A DNA stretch of 64,000 nucleotides from Flaccisagitta enflata (GCA_965153355.1 OZ231127.1:20956001-21020000), one strand, 5' to 3'. Positions 1 through 13,589 are shown, numbered from the stretch's first letter. Made by a program: numbers and translations. Notes: generated by a model not told the origin, from the letters alone.

Positions 1-465
1 ATTTCCAGACGTCCGTCCTTCCGTCCCCCATTGGCCATCGAGACCTCAAATTTGCCCTCCCAGCCCTCAATTTAGCCTTTGAGGCCTCAAATCAGCCTTC
101 CAGGCTTATAATCAGCCCCCTCAGCCTCAAATCAGACCTCCAGACCTCAAATCTGCCCTCCAGACCTTCAATTAGCCTCTAAAGCATCAAACCAGCCCTC
201 TGTGGCTCATATTTGCCCTCAAAACCTCAAATCTGCTCTCCAAGCCTTAATTCTGCCCTCCAGCCTTCAAATATGCCCTCAGTGGCCTAAATTAGTCATC
301 TAAGGCCTGAAATATGCCCCCTCAGGACGTCTGGAAATTCCCCCCTGTGTTCTACAGGACATCGGCCCTTTGGGCCGCTGCCCTGCTCACCCACTTATCA
401 CTGAATCACTCCCAGCAGGGCATCGGCACCGCTAATCATGTGCGATCCTTGGATGACTAGTTCCT
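1..465. repeat. Foldback-like minisatellite element, copy i (cut by window start)
   Basis: A minisatellite of about 21 bp (consensus near GCCCTCCAGACCTCAAATCT) fills about 40-322. It is bounded by an inverted pair, ATTTCCAGACGTCC at 1-14 and GGACGTCTGGAAAT at 325-338. The right arm at 339-465 carries the family signature: CTGTGTTCTACAGGACATCG, then a GGCCGCTGCCCTGCT block, then GCAGGGCATCGGCACCGCT. The same arm recurs at least six more times in the window, on both strands. The outer left arm must lie before base 1. Confidence 0.8.
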
Positions 466-645
466 TCCTCCTCCTCCCCTCTCCCCTCCCTCCCTCTCTC
501 TCCTCCCTCCCTCTCCCCACCTCCCCTCTCCTTTCTCCCACCTCCCTATCCCTCCCTCCCTCTCCTTCCCTCCCTCTCTTCCTCTCTCCTCCCTCTCCTC
601 TTCCCTCCCTCTCCTCCTCCCTCTGCCCTCTGCTGAACTCATTTT
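466..645. repeat. CCCTCC-rich pyrimidine tract
   Basis: This stretch is nearly pure C/T made of CTCCCTCCCTCTCC-type units. ORFs on both strands here are low-complexity artefacts. Confidence 0.8.
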
Positions 646-2391
646 TATAGTTATTTAGGGCTCAAAATTGAGATCGATGAAAAATAAAGATCTTTGAAAA
701 AAATGCGGAAAATGTGAAAAAATAAAAAAAGATTAAAAAATTCATAGCGCCTAAAGTATTGGTCCGACAGTGCCCTGCTTTTTTCCAGAAGGTGTAAAAA
801 AGTGCCCTCTTTCACCCTGTACCAATTTCAACCCCAGCCTTGGGCGAGCCTAGTCGTGACTCAACTTCCTCAAAACATCCCAAGCGAAAATGGAAAAAAT
901 TAATTCCTAAGCGAAACTCAAAAAATCGAAAAACGTTTTTCGATTTTTTTCCCAATAATTTTTCTTTTCCGGAGTAGTTGAATGTCTGTGACCTTGTTAA
1001 TAAGAACAACACGCCCAACAGTCCAACAGTCACGTGTTCCGTTTTACAATTACACACTCAACTATATACATACTCCTTCCTTCCATTCCTTCCTTCCATT
1101 ACGTCCTATCTTCTTTTCTTACTTTCCTTGCTTTCTTTTCTTTCATTCCTTCTTTCCCTTCCTCCTTTCTTTTCTTCCTTCCCTTCCTTCCTGCCTAGCA
1201 ACGACTAGAGTACCCCAAAGTACCCTGAAGTTCTCTTTACAATAACCTAATAGCTTTAAAGTAACTTTTAGGACTTTGAAAATGACGAAGACTATTTTGT
1301 TTTGCTAACAGCGATGATTTGAGTTTTACGAAATTAATGGGAGTAACAAGCAAAATATGGAAATCTTTCCGATCTGTGGTACGGAGGTTGTTCTCTACTC
1401 TCCTCCTCTCCCCCCCCCCCCCACTGGAAAATCGTTTTCTCAAGTAGCAATAATTAATTCAATATAATCTTGTTTGCAATTGATTAAATGTGGACTTTTT
1501 TTGTGACGTTCTGACCACTAGGTCTCCTGTGTTTAATTGGTTGAGAATGACGCGACGATTGTTAGATTTGTAGTCCTTGTACTTTTTGGTTCTTTCTGCC
1601 GAGTTGCGTCCTTCGGTTTACGCGCGGACTGTTGGTGTGAAATATGAAGAGAAATGCAGGTTCTTTGTGTTGATTACGCGTCGCGTTCTTCTCACGCGCG
1701 TTCCTGTGCGTGTGAGACTTTCGCGCGTCGCGCCAGCATCTTTTTTTTCTTTCCAAATCGCCGTTCACGCTGCCGGCTCTCGTTCCTCACGCCATATCTT
1801 CGGCTTGAATACTTTTTCTTTTGATTTCGTTTCACTCTATATTTCCTTCAACTTTCCTCATTTCCCTCATGAACTTCTTTCCCTCATCATCTGCAGTAAT
1901 GATGGTTAGCGGTTTGAGGTCTCCCAAGGAGCAAAGGGCTTAATATCAGCTAGCTGGTCTTTTCTCTTTGTGCTGGTGGCATGACTGAGGCTAGATTAAG
2001 GGGAAGCAGGTCAATCAGCGCGGTGACGGGCAAGCGCATGGAGAAAACAGACCAGTGGAAAGGTCTCAGAATTTGTCGATTGTCTAAGTTGTGCCGTACC
2101 GAAGAAATGTCCATATTTTCCGCGAAATTAACCTATGTTGACGTTATAGGCTGCATCTCATCGTCAGCCATAGAAACAGACGCGATTTTCCAGCTTAAAG
2201 TGACTTACACTTAGATATTATAGGATAACCCAAATACTATAACCCACTTACAACAGTAGATACTATAGGATAACCCACTTACTACAGTAGAACCTGTGCT
2301 GATTTTAGTGATTGTTGGTCATTCATGTGATATCATCTCTGTTTTTGATTTTGTTGGTCATTCGTGCTTTATTATCTTTCTCCACTCTCAG
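646..2391. other. Non-coding stretch before the first visible exon
   Basis: I see no convincing gene. About 1081-1197 is TTCC/TTTC-rich. About 2209-2292 holds a short imperfect tandem repeat around TATAGGATAACCCACTTAC. The stretch 1560-1910 is richer in CpG and open in one frame for 110 codons, but it has no coding character that I recognise. The polypyrimidine run before 2391 is the acceptor of the next exon. Confidence 0.5.
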
Positions 2392-2583
2392 GACTTGGTT
2401 GAACAAAAGAATGAACTTCACGAGCAACTCTGCGAGGCTCTGGTGAAGGTCTCGTCTCTACAGTCGGCCTTGGATTCTCGCTTGATGGTGCAAGGCCAGA
2501 ATGAGGATCTCAGTTCCAAAGTGCAACAACTCGCCGCTAATTGCAAAGAAGCTAGGGAGCTCCTCGAGAATAAGGAAAAAGAG
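2392..2583 (+). CDS. Coiled-coil exon (64 codons) of the large scaffold-like gene
   Basis: This internal exon starts after TCTCTCAG and ends at GAG with a GTTGGT donor. It is phase 0 at both ends. Its 64 residues begin DLVEQKNELHEQLCEALVKV and end ENKEKE. They show heptad-like spacing of Leu/Val and many Glu, Lys and Gln, as expected of a parallel coiled coil. The exon belongs with the phase-0 coiled-coil exons downstream on the same strand. The orthologue is not recognised. A large centrosomal, Golgi or cytoskeletal scaffold is an inference from composition only. Confidence 0.72.
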
Positions 2584-2679
2584 GTTGGTTTGGGTGAATT
2601 AGATTTTCGCCTCGGAAGCTTCGGAGAAAAAACAAGGCCAACACCTACCTATAAGTCGCATGCGGGACATAAACAACTT

Positions 2680-2925
2680 AAGATGACCTAAATTGACTTT
2701 TAATGACTCAAGAGGACTTGAAATGACTTAAAACATATCAAATGGTGTAAAATGACTAAAATGACTAAATTGAGCAAATTGACTAAGATGACTTAGAATG
2801 ACTTAAAATGACTTAAAATGACTTAAAATGATTTAGAATGACTTAGAATGACTTAGAATGACTTAGAATGACTTAGAATGACAAAGAATGACTAATAATA
2901 ACTTATGATGACTTACAATGACTAA
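2680..2925. repeat. AATGACTTA-type minisatellite
   Basis: About 20 or more imperfect copies of a 10-11 bp unit (AATGACTTAA or AATGACTTAG) stand in tandem within the intron after the first coiled-coil exon. Confidence 0.85.
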
Positions 2926-2943
2926 AAGTAATAAAAAAAGTAA

Positions 2944-3025
2944 AGTTTGACGGACGTACCGATGGACAGACCGACCGACTAACCAACGGACGAACAAGGT
3001 GGGTTGAAGAGTCGCGTGCACGCGA
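2944..3025 (-). repeat. Hairpin-headed short element, head fragment
   Basis: Read on the minus strand, it starts with the palindrome GTCGCGTGCACGCGAC and continues CTCTTCAACCC. An array of 4-bp-phased GTCC/GTCG words follows (GTCCGTTGGTTAGTCGGTCG). This is the head layout of the complete elements at 11964, 60362 and 63455. The tail is missing. Confidence 0.55.
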
Positions 3026-3139
3026 CAAAAAAAGGGGGGGTGCCTAAAAATTGCTGCCCTGATGGGGTTGAATATTTACCCTGTTGGGAGTGAAATAACG
3101 TTTGGTAGATAATTTAGACAAATCTAATTTTCGTTTCAG

Positions 3140-3217
3140 GTGACGTATCTTCAAGATGAAGTGCGGGTGCTAAAAGCCAACTCAAGCGATGTATCTATCT
3201 ATGAATGGAAAGATCAG
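3140..3217 (+). CDS. Coiled-coil exon (26 codons) of the large scaffold-like gene
   Basis: The acceptor is TTTTCGTTTCAG and the donor is CAG followed by GTGAGT, a near-ideal splice site. The exon is phase 0 to phase 0. Its product is VTYLQDEVRVLKANSSDVSI followed by YEWKDQ. The first half continues the heptad pattern of the 2392-2583 exon. The strong splice sites and matching phase are the main evidence. Confidence 0.72.
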
Positions 3218-3901
3218 GTGAGTGTTATATATGAAAGTTGGACAACACTACTACTCAACCCTACTTTACTTAAGGATGAGAGCCTTTGGAGCTCTCACTG
3301 GTGTTTAATCCGGACCCATCACAACTATCCTTAGTATTCAAAATAACTAAGTCTATCTCAACATAATCATGAAATAATTCAAGACAACAATCCAACCAGG
3401 AACCAACCAGGAAAAAATCAATAATTCTAACCTGTTTGCTACAAGTACCAGTGACAAGAAAGAGTACCAGATGATTGTGCTGTTTTGGACCACACATCCA
3501 TCTGATCTTCCCATTGTAAAAGGTTCATGCAACCCACAACCTAAAATCAAAATCCTTTCCACTGATTGAGACCATTCCCTCAAACATTCCATGTCAACCC
3601 AAAATAAAAAGATGCAGAGTAGTCAGCACATCCCTATTATTTATAGTGAACAAATAACCAAATGATGATGTAGCTATCCAAGGATAATCTAGATATCAAA
3701 GGCAATGTTGTTAAAAACCATACCATTAGAGGCAAGAATCGAGAATCAACCATATGGGATCGCCGGCATTCTATATGATTGATTTAGGTTGGAAATTGGC
3801 AGAGAGCTAAATAGTAAGAAACAGTTTGAGGCGGACGGTCCGGCCAACCGACGGATTGCGGTATTATGATAACCATTTCTGCAATTGCTTTTCATTTTCA
3901 G
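3218..3901. other. Intron without recognised features
   Basis: This is AT-rich sequence with no repeat or ORF that I can support. The last bases, TTTTCATTTTCAG, form the next acceptor. Confidence 0.6.
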
Positions 3902-3985
3902 ACGAAAGGCGGCGACTGGAAGCAAGAAAGGAACAGACTAGAGACTGAATTGGAGAGAATTGGAGAAGATAATCAACGTCTCAAG
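3902..3985 (+). CDS. Coiled-coil exon (28 codons) of the large scaffold-like gene
   Basis: The exon runs from a TTTTCAG acceptor to a CTCAAG/GTAAGC donor, phase 0 at both ends. It encodes TKGGDWKQERNRLETELERI and then GEDNQRLK, a charged helix with a leucine repeat. The next phase-0 acceptor on this strand that I can support is at 19355. A full-length isoform could therefore skip the alternative module at 9.7-19.0 kb. Exons that I failed to see may lie between. Confidence 0.72.
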
Positions 3986-4369
3986 GTAAGCCTCGATGAA
4001 TTGCCCATTGGAACCATCACATGCGCAAATGGGGGGGGGGGGGCGGGGCGGGAGTCTTTAGTGGCGGGGTTTATGGGATATCGGATATATGATATCTGAT
4101 GATCCCACGAAATTCTTACTAAGGTAAAATGCAAATTCCATGTCATAGCCTGGCTTAGTCTCGGAACTTTTTTCTGCTCCACGTCCTCATCGCGCGGTTT
4201 TGGAGTGGAGGGTTCTTTCTTTTTTACACCGGACCTTGATTAAGCTAGCAGGGTGAACATGTTCTTATATTTGTTGTCATGGAAACCTTACTCGCTATTC
4301 AAAACCTTGCGTTTCTCGACTCAAGAAATTAAGAGCAAAAAGAAAAACAGGTCGCCCAAGGGCAATATG

Positions 4370-4940
4370 TGGTCAGCGATACCCGTTGCCCTGCTTTGCC
4401 TGATTGTGAATTGGAGTGAGGGGAAGCAGGGCAGCGGCCCCGAAGGGGACGATGTCCTATAGAACACAGGGGGACTTTCGTTCGTCCTTCTGTCTCCCCA
4501 AGGCCTTGAATCTGCCCTCTCAAGCCTGAAATCTTCCCTCTCAGGCCTAAAATCTGCCCTCTCAGGCTGAGAGGGTAGACAGGCTGGGAGGGTAGACATA
4601 AGGCCTGAGAGGGCCTGAGAGGGCCTGAAAGGGCGGATTTCAGATCAGGGAGGAAAGATTTCAGGCCTGAGAGGGCAGATTCAAGGCCTGAGAGGGCAGA
4701 TTTTAGACCTGAGAGGGCAGATTTTAGACCTGAGAGGGCAGATTTCAGGCCTGAGAGGGCAGATTAAAGGCCTGAGAGGGCAGATTTCAGGCCTGAGAGG
4801 GTAGATTTCAGCCCTGAGAAGGCAGATTTCAGGCCTGAGAGGGCCTGGGGGGGACGCACGAACGAACGAACGAACGAACGGACGAACGAAAGTCCCCCTG
4901 TGTTCTACAGGACATCGTCCCCTTCGGGGCCGCTGCCCAA
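4370..4940. mobile_element. Foldback-like minisatellite element, copy ii (both arms)
   Basis: The left arm (about 4370-4495) carries GCAGGGCAGCGGCCCCGAAG and GATGTCCTATAGAACACAGG, then TTCGTTCGTCC words. The right arm (about 4858-4938) is its inverse, with CGAACGGACGAACGAAAGTC, CTGTGTTCTACAGGACATCG and GGGGCCGCTGCCC. Between them, 21-bp units run in one orientation to about 4570 and then flip to CCTGAGAGGGCAGATTTCAG to about 4850. The whole element is thus palindromic. No ORF or transposase is visible, so it would be non-autonomous. Confidence 0.8.
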
Positions 4941-7746
<2,806 letters not shown>

Positions 7747-7748
7747 TA

Positions 7749-8350
7749 GGTCACCCAGAATAACTCATTTTGTTAAAAAGTAATAATCCCTGCAGCTTTT
7801 TTTGAAGATTATACACCACAGAATAGGAATTCAGCAGCAAAAAATTTTTTTGAAATTTTTTTATGGCGGAAGTATTAGGCCAAAGGTGATATAAGGTCAA
7901 AATTTCAAAATGAGAATTACATAAATCTGATAGCAGATTCATAATCCTTGCAAAAAAGTGTTAAAAGAAAGTGCTCTTCTTTTTTTGATATTCCTTCAGG
8001 AACATTGTCAAAATTAGGGTCAAAGATCTAGATCAGGTCAAAATTGCTATTTTGTTTAAAATTGACCTTATTTAGATCTTTGACCTCAATTTTGACAATC
8101 TTCCCAAAAGAATATCAAAAAAAGAAGAGCACTTTCTTTTGACAGTTTTTGAATCATGAATCTGCAATCAGATTTGCAAAATTCTCATTTTCAAATTTTG
8201 ACCTTATATCACCTTTGACCTAACACTTCCGCCATAAAAAAATTTCAAAAAAAAATTTTTCCGCTGAAATCCTATTCTTTGGTGTATTTTCTTTGAGAAA
8301 AGCTGCAGGGATGAGTACTTTTCAATAATGTTGAGTTTTTCTGGGAGGTC
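7749..8350. mobile_element. Foldback MITE: about 600-bp near-complete palindrome in a CA microsatellite
   Basis: The left arm, about 7749-8042, starts TAGGTCACCCAGAATAACTC. It pairs with the inverted right arm, about 8060-8350, which read inward starts TAGACCTCCCAGAAAAACTC. Internal blocks such as TTTTTTTATGGCGGAAGT and AAAGGTGATATAAGGTCAAA match in inverse order across the full length, by eye roughly 85%. Only about 18 bp separates the arms. Both ends show TA next to (AC)n tracts, which suggests a TA target duplication as in Tc1/mariner MITEs. It has no ORF. Confidence 0.85.
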
Positions 8351-8817
<467 letters not shown>

Positions 8818-9479
8818 TCTGAGACTGTCAATTAGACACCCATCAGGAAAAAGTAAAAGGGAAGAAATGGCGGGAAAAGGGAGTGAAAAATATGATGAAA
8901 GGATGTAACGTGGATTTGTTAGGAATTGACTGAGTCACGGTTTCCTTTTTTTGGGTGTTTTTGGACCATGGCTAATGGTTCGCAGATGTTATTGAGTTTC
9001 CTGTTACTTTTCTTATTCGGTCTGTTTTCCACGAGCCAATGAAAAAAAAAAAAACTGGAAAACGTTTTGTGGCAAAAATCACAACGAAACTGCGCTCCAA
9101 AATATTCACCCCCTAAATGAATTGCGCATCGTCCATCGTGACCATTTCTCTGGATTTTTCCATTTGTTCCTTCACGTCTCGTTAACTCCCAAAATTTCTC
9201 CGAACAAAACCAGCGTTGCCTTATTTCTTTTAATTTCTTTTACTTGTTTTCCGACTTACCTCCAATTTGCGCTCCTCTGAACCTCCTGGAAAATATGCTG
9301 ACTGAGAATTTTGGCCGTAAAAGCTTCCATGGTCGTATATACTCCGCCTGGTAGAATTGTTTTTGATCTGAAAAGCTCAGTCGTTGAAACTTGTATCTCA
9401 GCCCGATATCAATATCAACTGTTTCGTTTCTCTTCTATCCCTGCCGTTTTGATCGTCCAGGAGTTAGTTTATTTATGCG

Positions 9480-9482
<3 letters not shown>
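8818..9482. other. Non-coding stretch upstream of a candidate first exon
   Basis: No repeat or ORF is recognised. It may contain the promoter of the 9726 exon, but I see no TATA box or initiator that I would call. Confidence 0.4.

Positions 9483-9530
<48 letters not shown>
9483..9530. repeat. (CT)n microsatellite
   Basis: About 24 CT units. Confidence 0.95.
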
Positions 9531-9532
<2 letters not shown>

Positions 9533-9725
9533 GTAGACAACCTAGACAACCATCAAAATAGCAATTTTCACCTGATTGACTCAAAATTTCTTTCAAGCGT
9601 CCTCTCTACTAAATGCTGGACTACCATACCGGAATTCATAGGCTATGACTTTGTAATAGTTTGGACCTGCTACTTTGCGCAATCATAAAATTGCTCATAT
9701 GACAGACTAAGACAAATCTACAATA

Positions 9726-10035
9726 ATGATAAGCACTGCAGAAATAACATGCCAATTGCGCGGTGGTCTGCATAAAAGACACCAAACTGGCGACGCTAAA
9801 TACCTGTGTGATGTAAAAAGCACAGAAAGCCAACCTTTGTCTCAAAATCTCCAACGCGATAACTTGATGTGTTCTTCAACAACTACTTATGTTTCTACCG
9901 CTTCTTGGTCGCCTTCAACCTCCCCCCGCCCATCTTCGATTTCCAATCCTAATATTCATCGCACATACGGTATCGGACCCTCCAATTTAAAGGATTCTCT
10001 TTCCGACGAAAGAGATTCTCCGATGGCCAGTGCGA
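9726..10035 (+). CDS. Candidate alternative first coding exon (starts MISTAEITCQ)
   Basis: The ATG at 9726 opens 103 codons plus one base. They end at GCG A before GTAAGT, a consensus donor in phase 1. A stop lies in frame 18 bp upstream and no good acceptor is seen, which favours a first exon. The next acceptor, at 14294 (CACGTCAG), needs exactly phase 1, and the reading frame then runs on into the 2.9-kb exon. The product is Ser/Thr/Pro-rich (STASWSPSTSPRPSSISNPN) and looks disordered. It has no signal peptide or domain that I recognise. Only the phase match and codon character support it, so transcript data would decide. Confidence 0.55.
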
Positions 10036-10721
10036 GTAAGTTGCAAAAAGAAGTTTCAATGTACTACTGAATAAGCATCTACACGGCATTCTAGACACCT
10101 AGTCCTAGTCCATGCATCAGTTTCTAACCATGGCAAAAAAAGTAGACGCAATTTTTTGATTGCTGATTGTTTGGTAACTAAAGATGGTAGACCCTTAAAA
10201 TCAATGATGGTTTTAAAGATTTTCAAAAGATCTCTCATTTGAGCTCTTTTTGAACATTCTAGCTTCAAAATTCTAGAAGTTATGATATTCTAAAGACAAC
10301 TACTTGAAAATCTCAAATATATTCAGAAATGTTTTTAGAGTAACCAACTTTGAATTATTACAGCCTTTAAACAAAGCGGAATCATGAATTTTGTTTGGTT
10401 TCATCTTGAAGAGAATTAAAAACACTTCATTTTTACTTTAAATTTATTCCATTTATTTCATTACTTCCTCCTACAGAAAAAGTAAGTGAAATAGTGCCTT
10501 GTTCACAGATGACGAAATCTGCTCTTTTTGGCATTTTGAAAAATGAGTGTTGAACTTCGATCTTTTGTCATTTCTAAACGACCTGAGTCACAAATTTCTG
10601 CTTGGTCTAGATTTGCAGTGTTTTTGAAGCTCTTTAAAATGCTCATAGATTTCAAGTTAAAAGTGTGACTGGTTTTCAATTAAATGATAAAAACTGAGCG
10701 TCTACTTTTTTGGCCATGGTC
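10036..10721. other. Intron, no recognised feature
   Basis: AT-rich intron sequence without supported repeats or exons. Confidence 0.6.
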
Positions 10722-10988
10722 TCTTCTCTCTCTGCCTCTCTCTCTCTCTCCCGCCTCTCTCTCTGCCTGCCTCTCTCTCTCTGCCTGCCTCTCTCCTCTC
10801 CTCTCTCTGCCTGCCTCTCTCTCTCTCTCTCCCTGCCTCTCTCTCTCCTGCCTCCTGCCTGCCTCTCTCTCTCTCTGCCTGCCTCTTCTCTGCCTGCCTC
10901 TTTCTCTCTGCCTGCCTCTCTCTCTGCTTCTCTCTGCTCTCTCTGCTGCTTCTCTCTCACTCTCTCTCTGTGCTCTCTCTCTCTCTGA
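10722..10988. repeat. CT/GCCT-rich low-complexity array
   Basis: CTCTCT runs are broken by GCCTGCCT words. Long Ser/Leu or Arg/Glu ORFs across it are artefacts. Confidence 0.9.
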
Positions 10989-10996
10989 GTAGTAAT

Positions 10997-11068
10997 GCTG
11001 CCGAGAATTCTCGGTAGCATTAACGATGTCATTTTGATGTTTTCATGCTATAGAGAATTCTCCATAGC
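10997..11068. repeat. Pair of 22-bp EcoRI-centred palindromes
   Basis: 10997-11018 is a nearly perfect palindrome, GCTGCCGAGAA with TTCTCGGTAGC, extended by AAT/ATT on each side. A diverged second copy sits at 11047-11068 (GCTATAGAGAA, TTCTCCATAGC). The same palindrome recurs at 13224-13301. Confidence 0.8.
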
Positions 11069-11763
11069 ATTAAAATCAATTCTCAGTTATGATGATTATT
11101 GTAAAAAATAGTTGTTACTGAGAATAGATTTGTTCTCTCTCTCTTTCTCATGTTAGTTTAATGAACAAGTTTCCAGTGGGACAGAACGCCTTAAAAAAAA
11201 AGATGTCAAAACCTTAAAAAGATAAAAATATTAGGATGGATTTTTCACTGAAAAATTGATATCATGTCTCATACAGGTTTTTCATAGAAAATATTTTTTC
11301 ATCAAACAAAGTTTTATAGATTTCTTTGTCAAATCTTTTTCATTTCATCCTTGTTATCAAAATTTTTAGGATAAATTCCATTTACTTAGAAGTAATTTCA
11401 CCTTTTCTTTCCAATCAGAAAGAATTTTTGATGATTTTTTTTCTCATGTTTACATTTATTATTTTCATTGTCAAAGATATTTTTTCATGAACATATTAGA
11501 TGATTATATTGAGAATGCTATTATCTTCAAAGGCAGTTAATTTGTTTTTCAATTGTTAATTTTTGCCTGTCTCGCAGACCTCTTGATTATGATTTTCTTC
11601 CGGGCAGCAGGATTTGTACACTAAGATCTTCCGACAGACCATCTTGACTTACATCAAACATAAAGTTACCATAAAATGGGGTTTCAGCTATCAAAAATAC
11701 ATTCAAATTCATCCTTGATTCTCCTTAAATGGTTTTGATGGTACTTGAATAGTTGATAGATTT
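11069..11763. other. AT-rich intron sequence
   Basis: No coding or repeat feature is supported. Confidence 0.5.
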
Positions 11764-11767
11764 CTAG

Positions 11768-11842
11768 TTGCATGCACGCAGTTACATATTCCTCTGTCAG
11801 TCCGTCCTTCTGTCCATCTATCCGCCAGTCCATCCATCCATC
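11768..11842 (+). repeat. Hairpin-headed short element, head fragment
   Basis: It starts GTTGCATGCACGCAGTTAC and continues with CTCTGTCAGTCCGTCC and further 4-bp-phased GTCC/ATCC words. It is shaped like the head of the complete copy that begins 200 bp downstream. Confidence 0.5.
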
Positions 11843-11963
11843 ACATTAAATTTTTGACTTTAAAGAAATGCCCTCTTTTTTCTTTTCTTTTTTTGTAATC
11901 TTTTTCCTACTCTTCTTTTTCTTTCAATCTGATTTTTATTCCTTTTCTTTTTTTTCCTTTTTA

Positions 11964-12187
11964 GTTGCAGACACGCAACTCTATAAGAGGCTTTGTCTGT
12001 CCGTCAGTCCGTCGGTCCATCGGTCCGTCGGTCCATTGGTCCGTCAGTCCATCGGTCCTTCAGTCCGTTGGTCCATGGACACATGTCAAAAAAAGCGAAA
12101 ATGAGCGTTTTAGATGGTTTTTTGTGTATGTGAGAGGGGCACGGGGTAGGGATGGGGATAGGATGCCCCTGCCCACCTGTCCGCAAC
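11964..12187 (+). mobile_element. Hairpin-headed short TIR element, complete copy
   Basis: The 5' end GTTGCAGACACGCAAC can fold on itself (GTTGC with GCAAC). ATAAGAGGCTTTGTCTG follows, then an array of GTCCGTCAGTCC-type tetramers to about 12075, a GGGATGGGGATAGGATGCCC block and the end CCCACCTGTCCGCAAC. The first ten bases GTTGCAGACA and the last ten TGTCCGCAAC are inverted repeats with one mismatch. At 224 bp and without an ORF it is MITE-like. The complete copies at 31813 (-), 60362 and 63455 define the family. Confidence 0.72.
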
Positions 12188-12410
12188 AATATTGCACTCA
12201 CTAATTTTCTTTTTTTTTTTCTTTTTTTCCTTTCTTACTTCTTCATTTTCTTTTCCTTTTCCTTCTTTTCCTTTTCCTTCCAAAACCTTCCGACATGCCC
12301 CCTTCCCTTCCGAGCAGCCACGCTGCAACATAATCAAGAGTTCTGCTGTCTTGAATAAGAATTATTTTGTTCTTTGATTTTTTGTTGCACTAATGAAAAG
12401 ACAAATTACA
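12188..12410. repeat. Pyrimidine-rich tract
   Basis: T-rich and TTTTCC-rich sequence to about 12290, then about 120 bp of ordinary sequence. No gene is seen. Confidence 0.6.
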
Positions 12411-12872
12411 CTCAAATAAAGAGATGAAAAAGATATTGAAAAAAAAAAGAATGAATAAAAAAAAAGAAAAAAAAAAAGAAGGAAAAAAAGAAGGGAAGAA
12501 CAAAAAAGAAAAAAAAAACAGAAAAAAAAAAGGAAGAATGGAAGGAAGCAAAGAGGGAACAAAGACAAAAAGACAAAAAAAAGAAAAAAAGAAGAAAAAA
12601 AATCAAAAGAAATATAAAAAAAACAAAGAAAGGAAAAAAAATAGAGGAAGAGAGGAAGATTGAAAATAAGAGAGAAAGAGAGAAAAAAAGGAGAGAAAAA
12701 AAGAAAAACAAAACATAGAAAGTAAAAAAGAAAGAACAATAGAAATAGAAAAAGAAAAAAAAAAAAGAAAAAGAAAATATGAAAAATGAAAAATGAAAAA
12801 TGAAAGAAAAAGAAAAAGAAAAGAAAAGGAAAAGAAAAAAAGTGAGAGAGAGAGAGAGAGAAAGAGAAGAGA

Positions 12873-12915
<43 letters not shown>

Positions 12916-12927
12916 AAAGAGAAAGAG

Positions 12928-13002
<75 letters not shown>

Positions 13003-13078
13003 GAGAAAGAGAGAGGAAAGAGAGATAAAAAGAGAGAAAGATAGAAAGAAAGAGAGAGAGAGAGAGAGATAGATAGAT

Positions 13079-13137
<59 letters not shown>

Positions 13138-13160
13138 AAAGAAAAGAAAAGAAAGCAGGA
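12411..13160. repeat. 750-bp polypurine tract (A-rich, GAAA, then GA)
   Basis: The plus strand is nearly all A and G. It runs from A-rich through GAAA-type to GA repeats, with a pure (GA)n at about 13080-13132. Apparent Lys/Arg/Glu ORFs up to 263 codons are artefacts of composition. Confidence 0.92.
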
Positions 13161-13223
13161 GGAAGAAGAGAAAGATAAACAAATTTCTCATAACAAGAAT
13201 CAAATTTCTCTTACCATTTTAAC

Positions 13224-13301
13224 GCTACCGAGAATTCTCGGTAGCGAGAAAATCCCCGATTCTCGGTAGCGTGAATTCTAAGAATTCTCGCCAGCATTAA
13301 A
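13224..13301. repeat. Perfect 22-bp palindrome plus partial copies
   Basis: 13224-13245 is a perfect palindrome with half-site GCTACCGAGAA. It is followed at 13258-13301 by GATTCTCGGTAGCG and AGAATTCTCGCCAGCATTAA, which are diverged halves. It matches the pair at 10997-11068, and the two sites bracket 2.2 kb. Confidence 0.82.
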
Positions 13302-13324
13302 CTCCCGTCTCTCTGTATCTCTTT

Positions 13325-13327
<3 letters not shown>

Positions 13328-13363
<36 letters not shown>
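13328..13363. repeat. (CT)n microsatellite
   Basis: A pure CT tract of about 36 bp. Confidence 0.9.
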
Positions 13364-13365
<2 letters not shown>

Positions 13366-13589
13366 GCCTGAGCCTGTCTTTGTGTCTCCCTCTGTGTAAA
13401 TGTGGGTTTTTTAAGGTCGGTCTCCCTGTAGTTTGCTACCAGTAATGGCGATGGTCGCCGTGAGGAAAAAAGTCATTGATCATTTTTCGTCAAGCTTTTA
13501 TTTCCAGTCATTGCGAATCTTTTTATTTGTTACATTAAATCAAGATCAATTATATGTATTGATTGCACTGAAAATCAGAGAAAGATAGG

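Noticed and set aside
12412-13203. 263-codon Ser/Phe/Leu ORF on the minus strand and Lys/Arg/Glu ORFs on the plus strand
   Set aside because: They are products of a polypurine tract.
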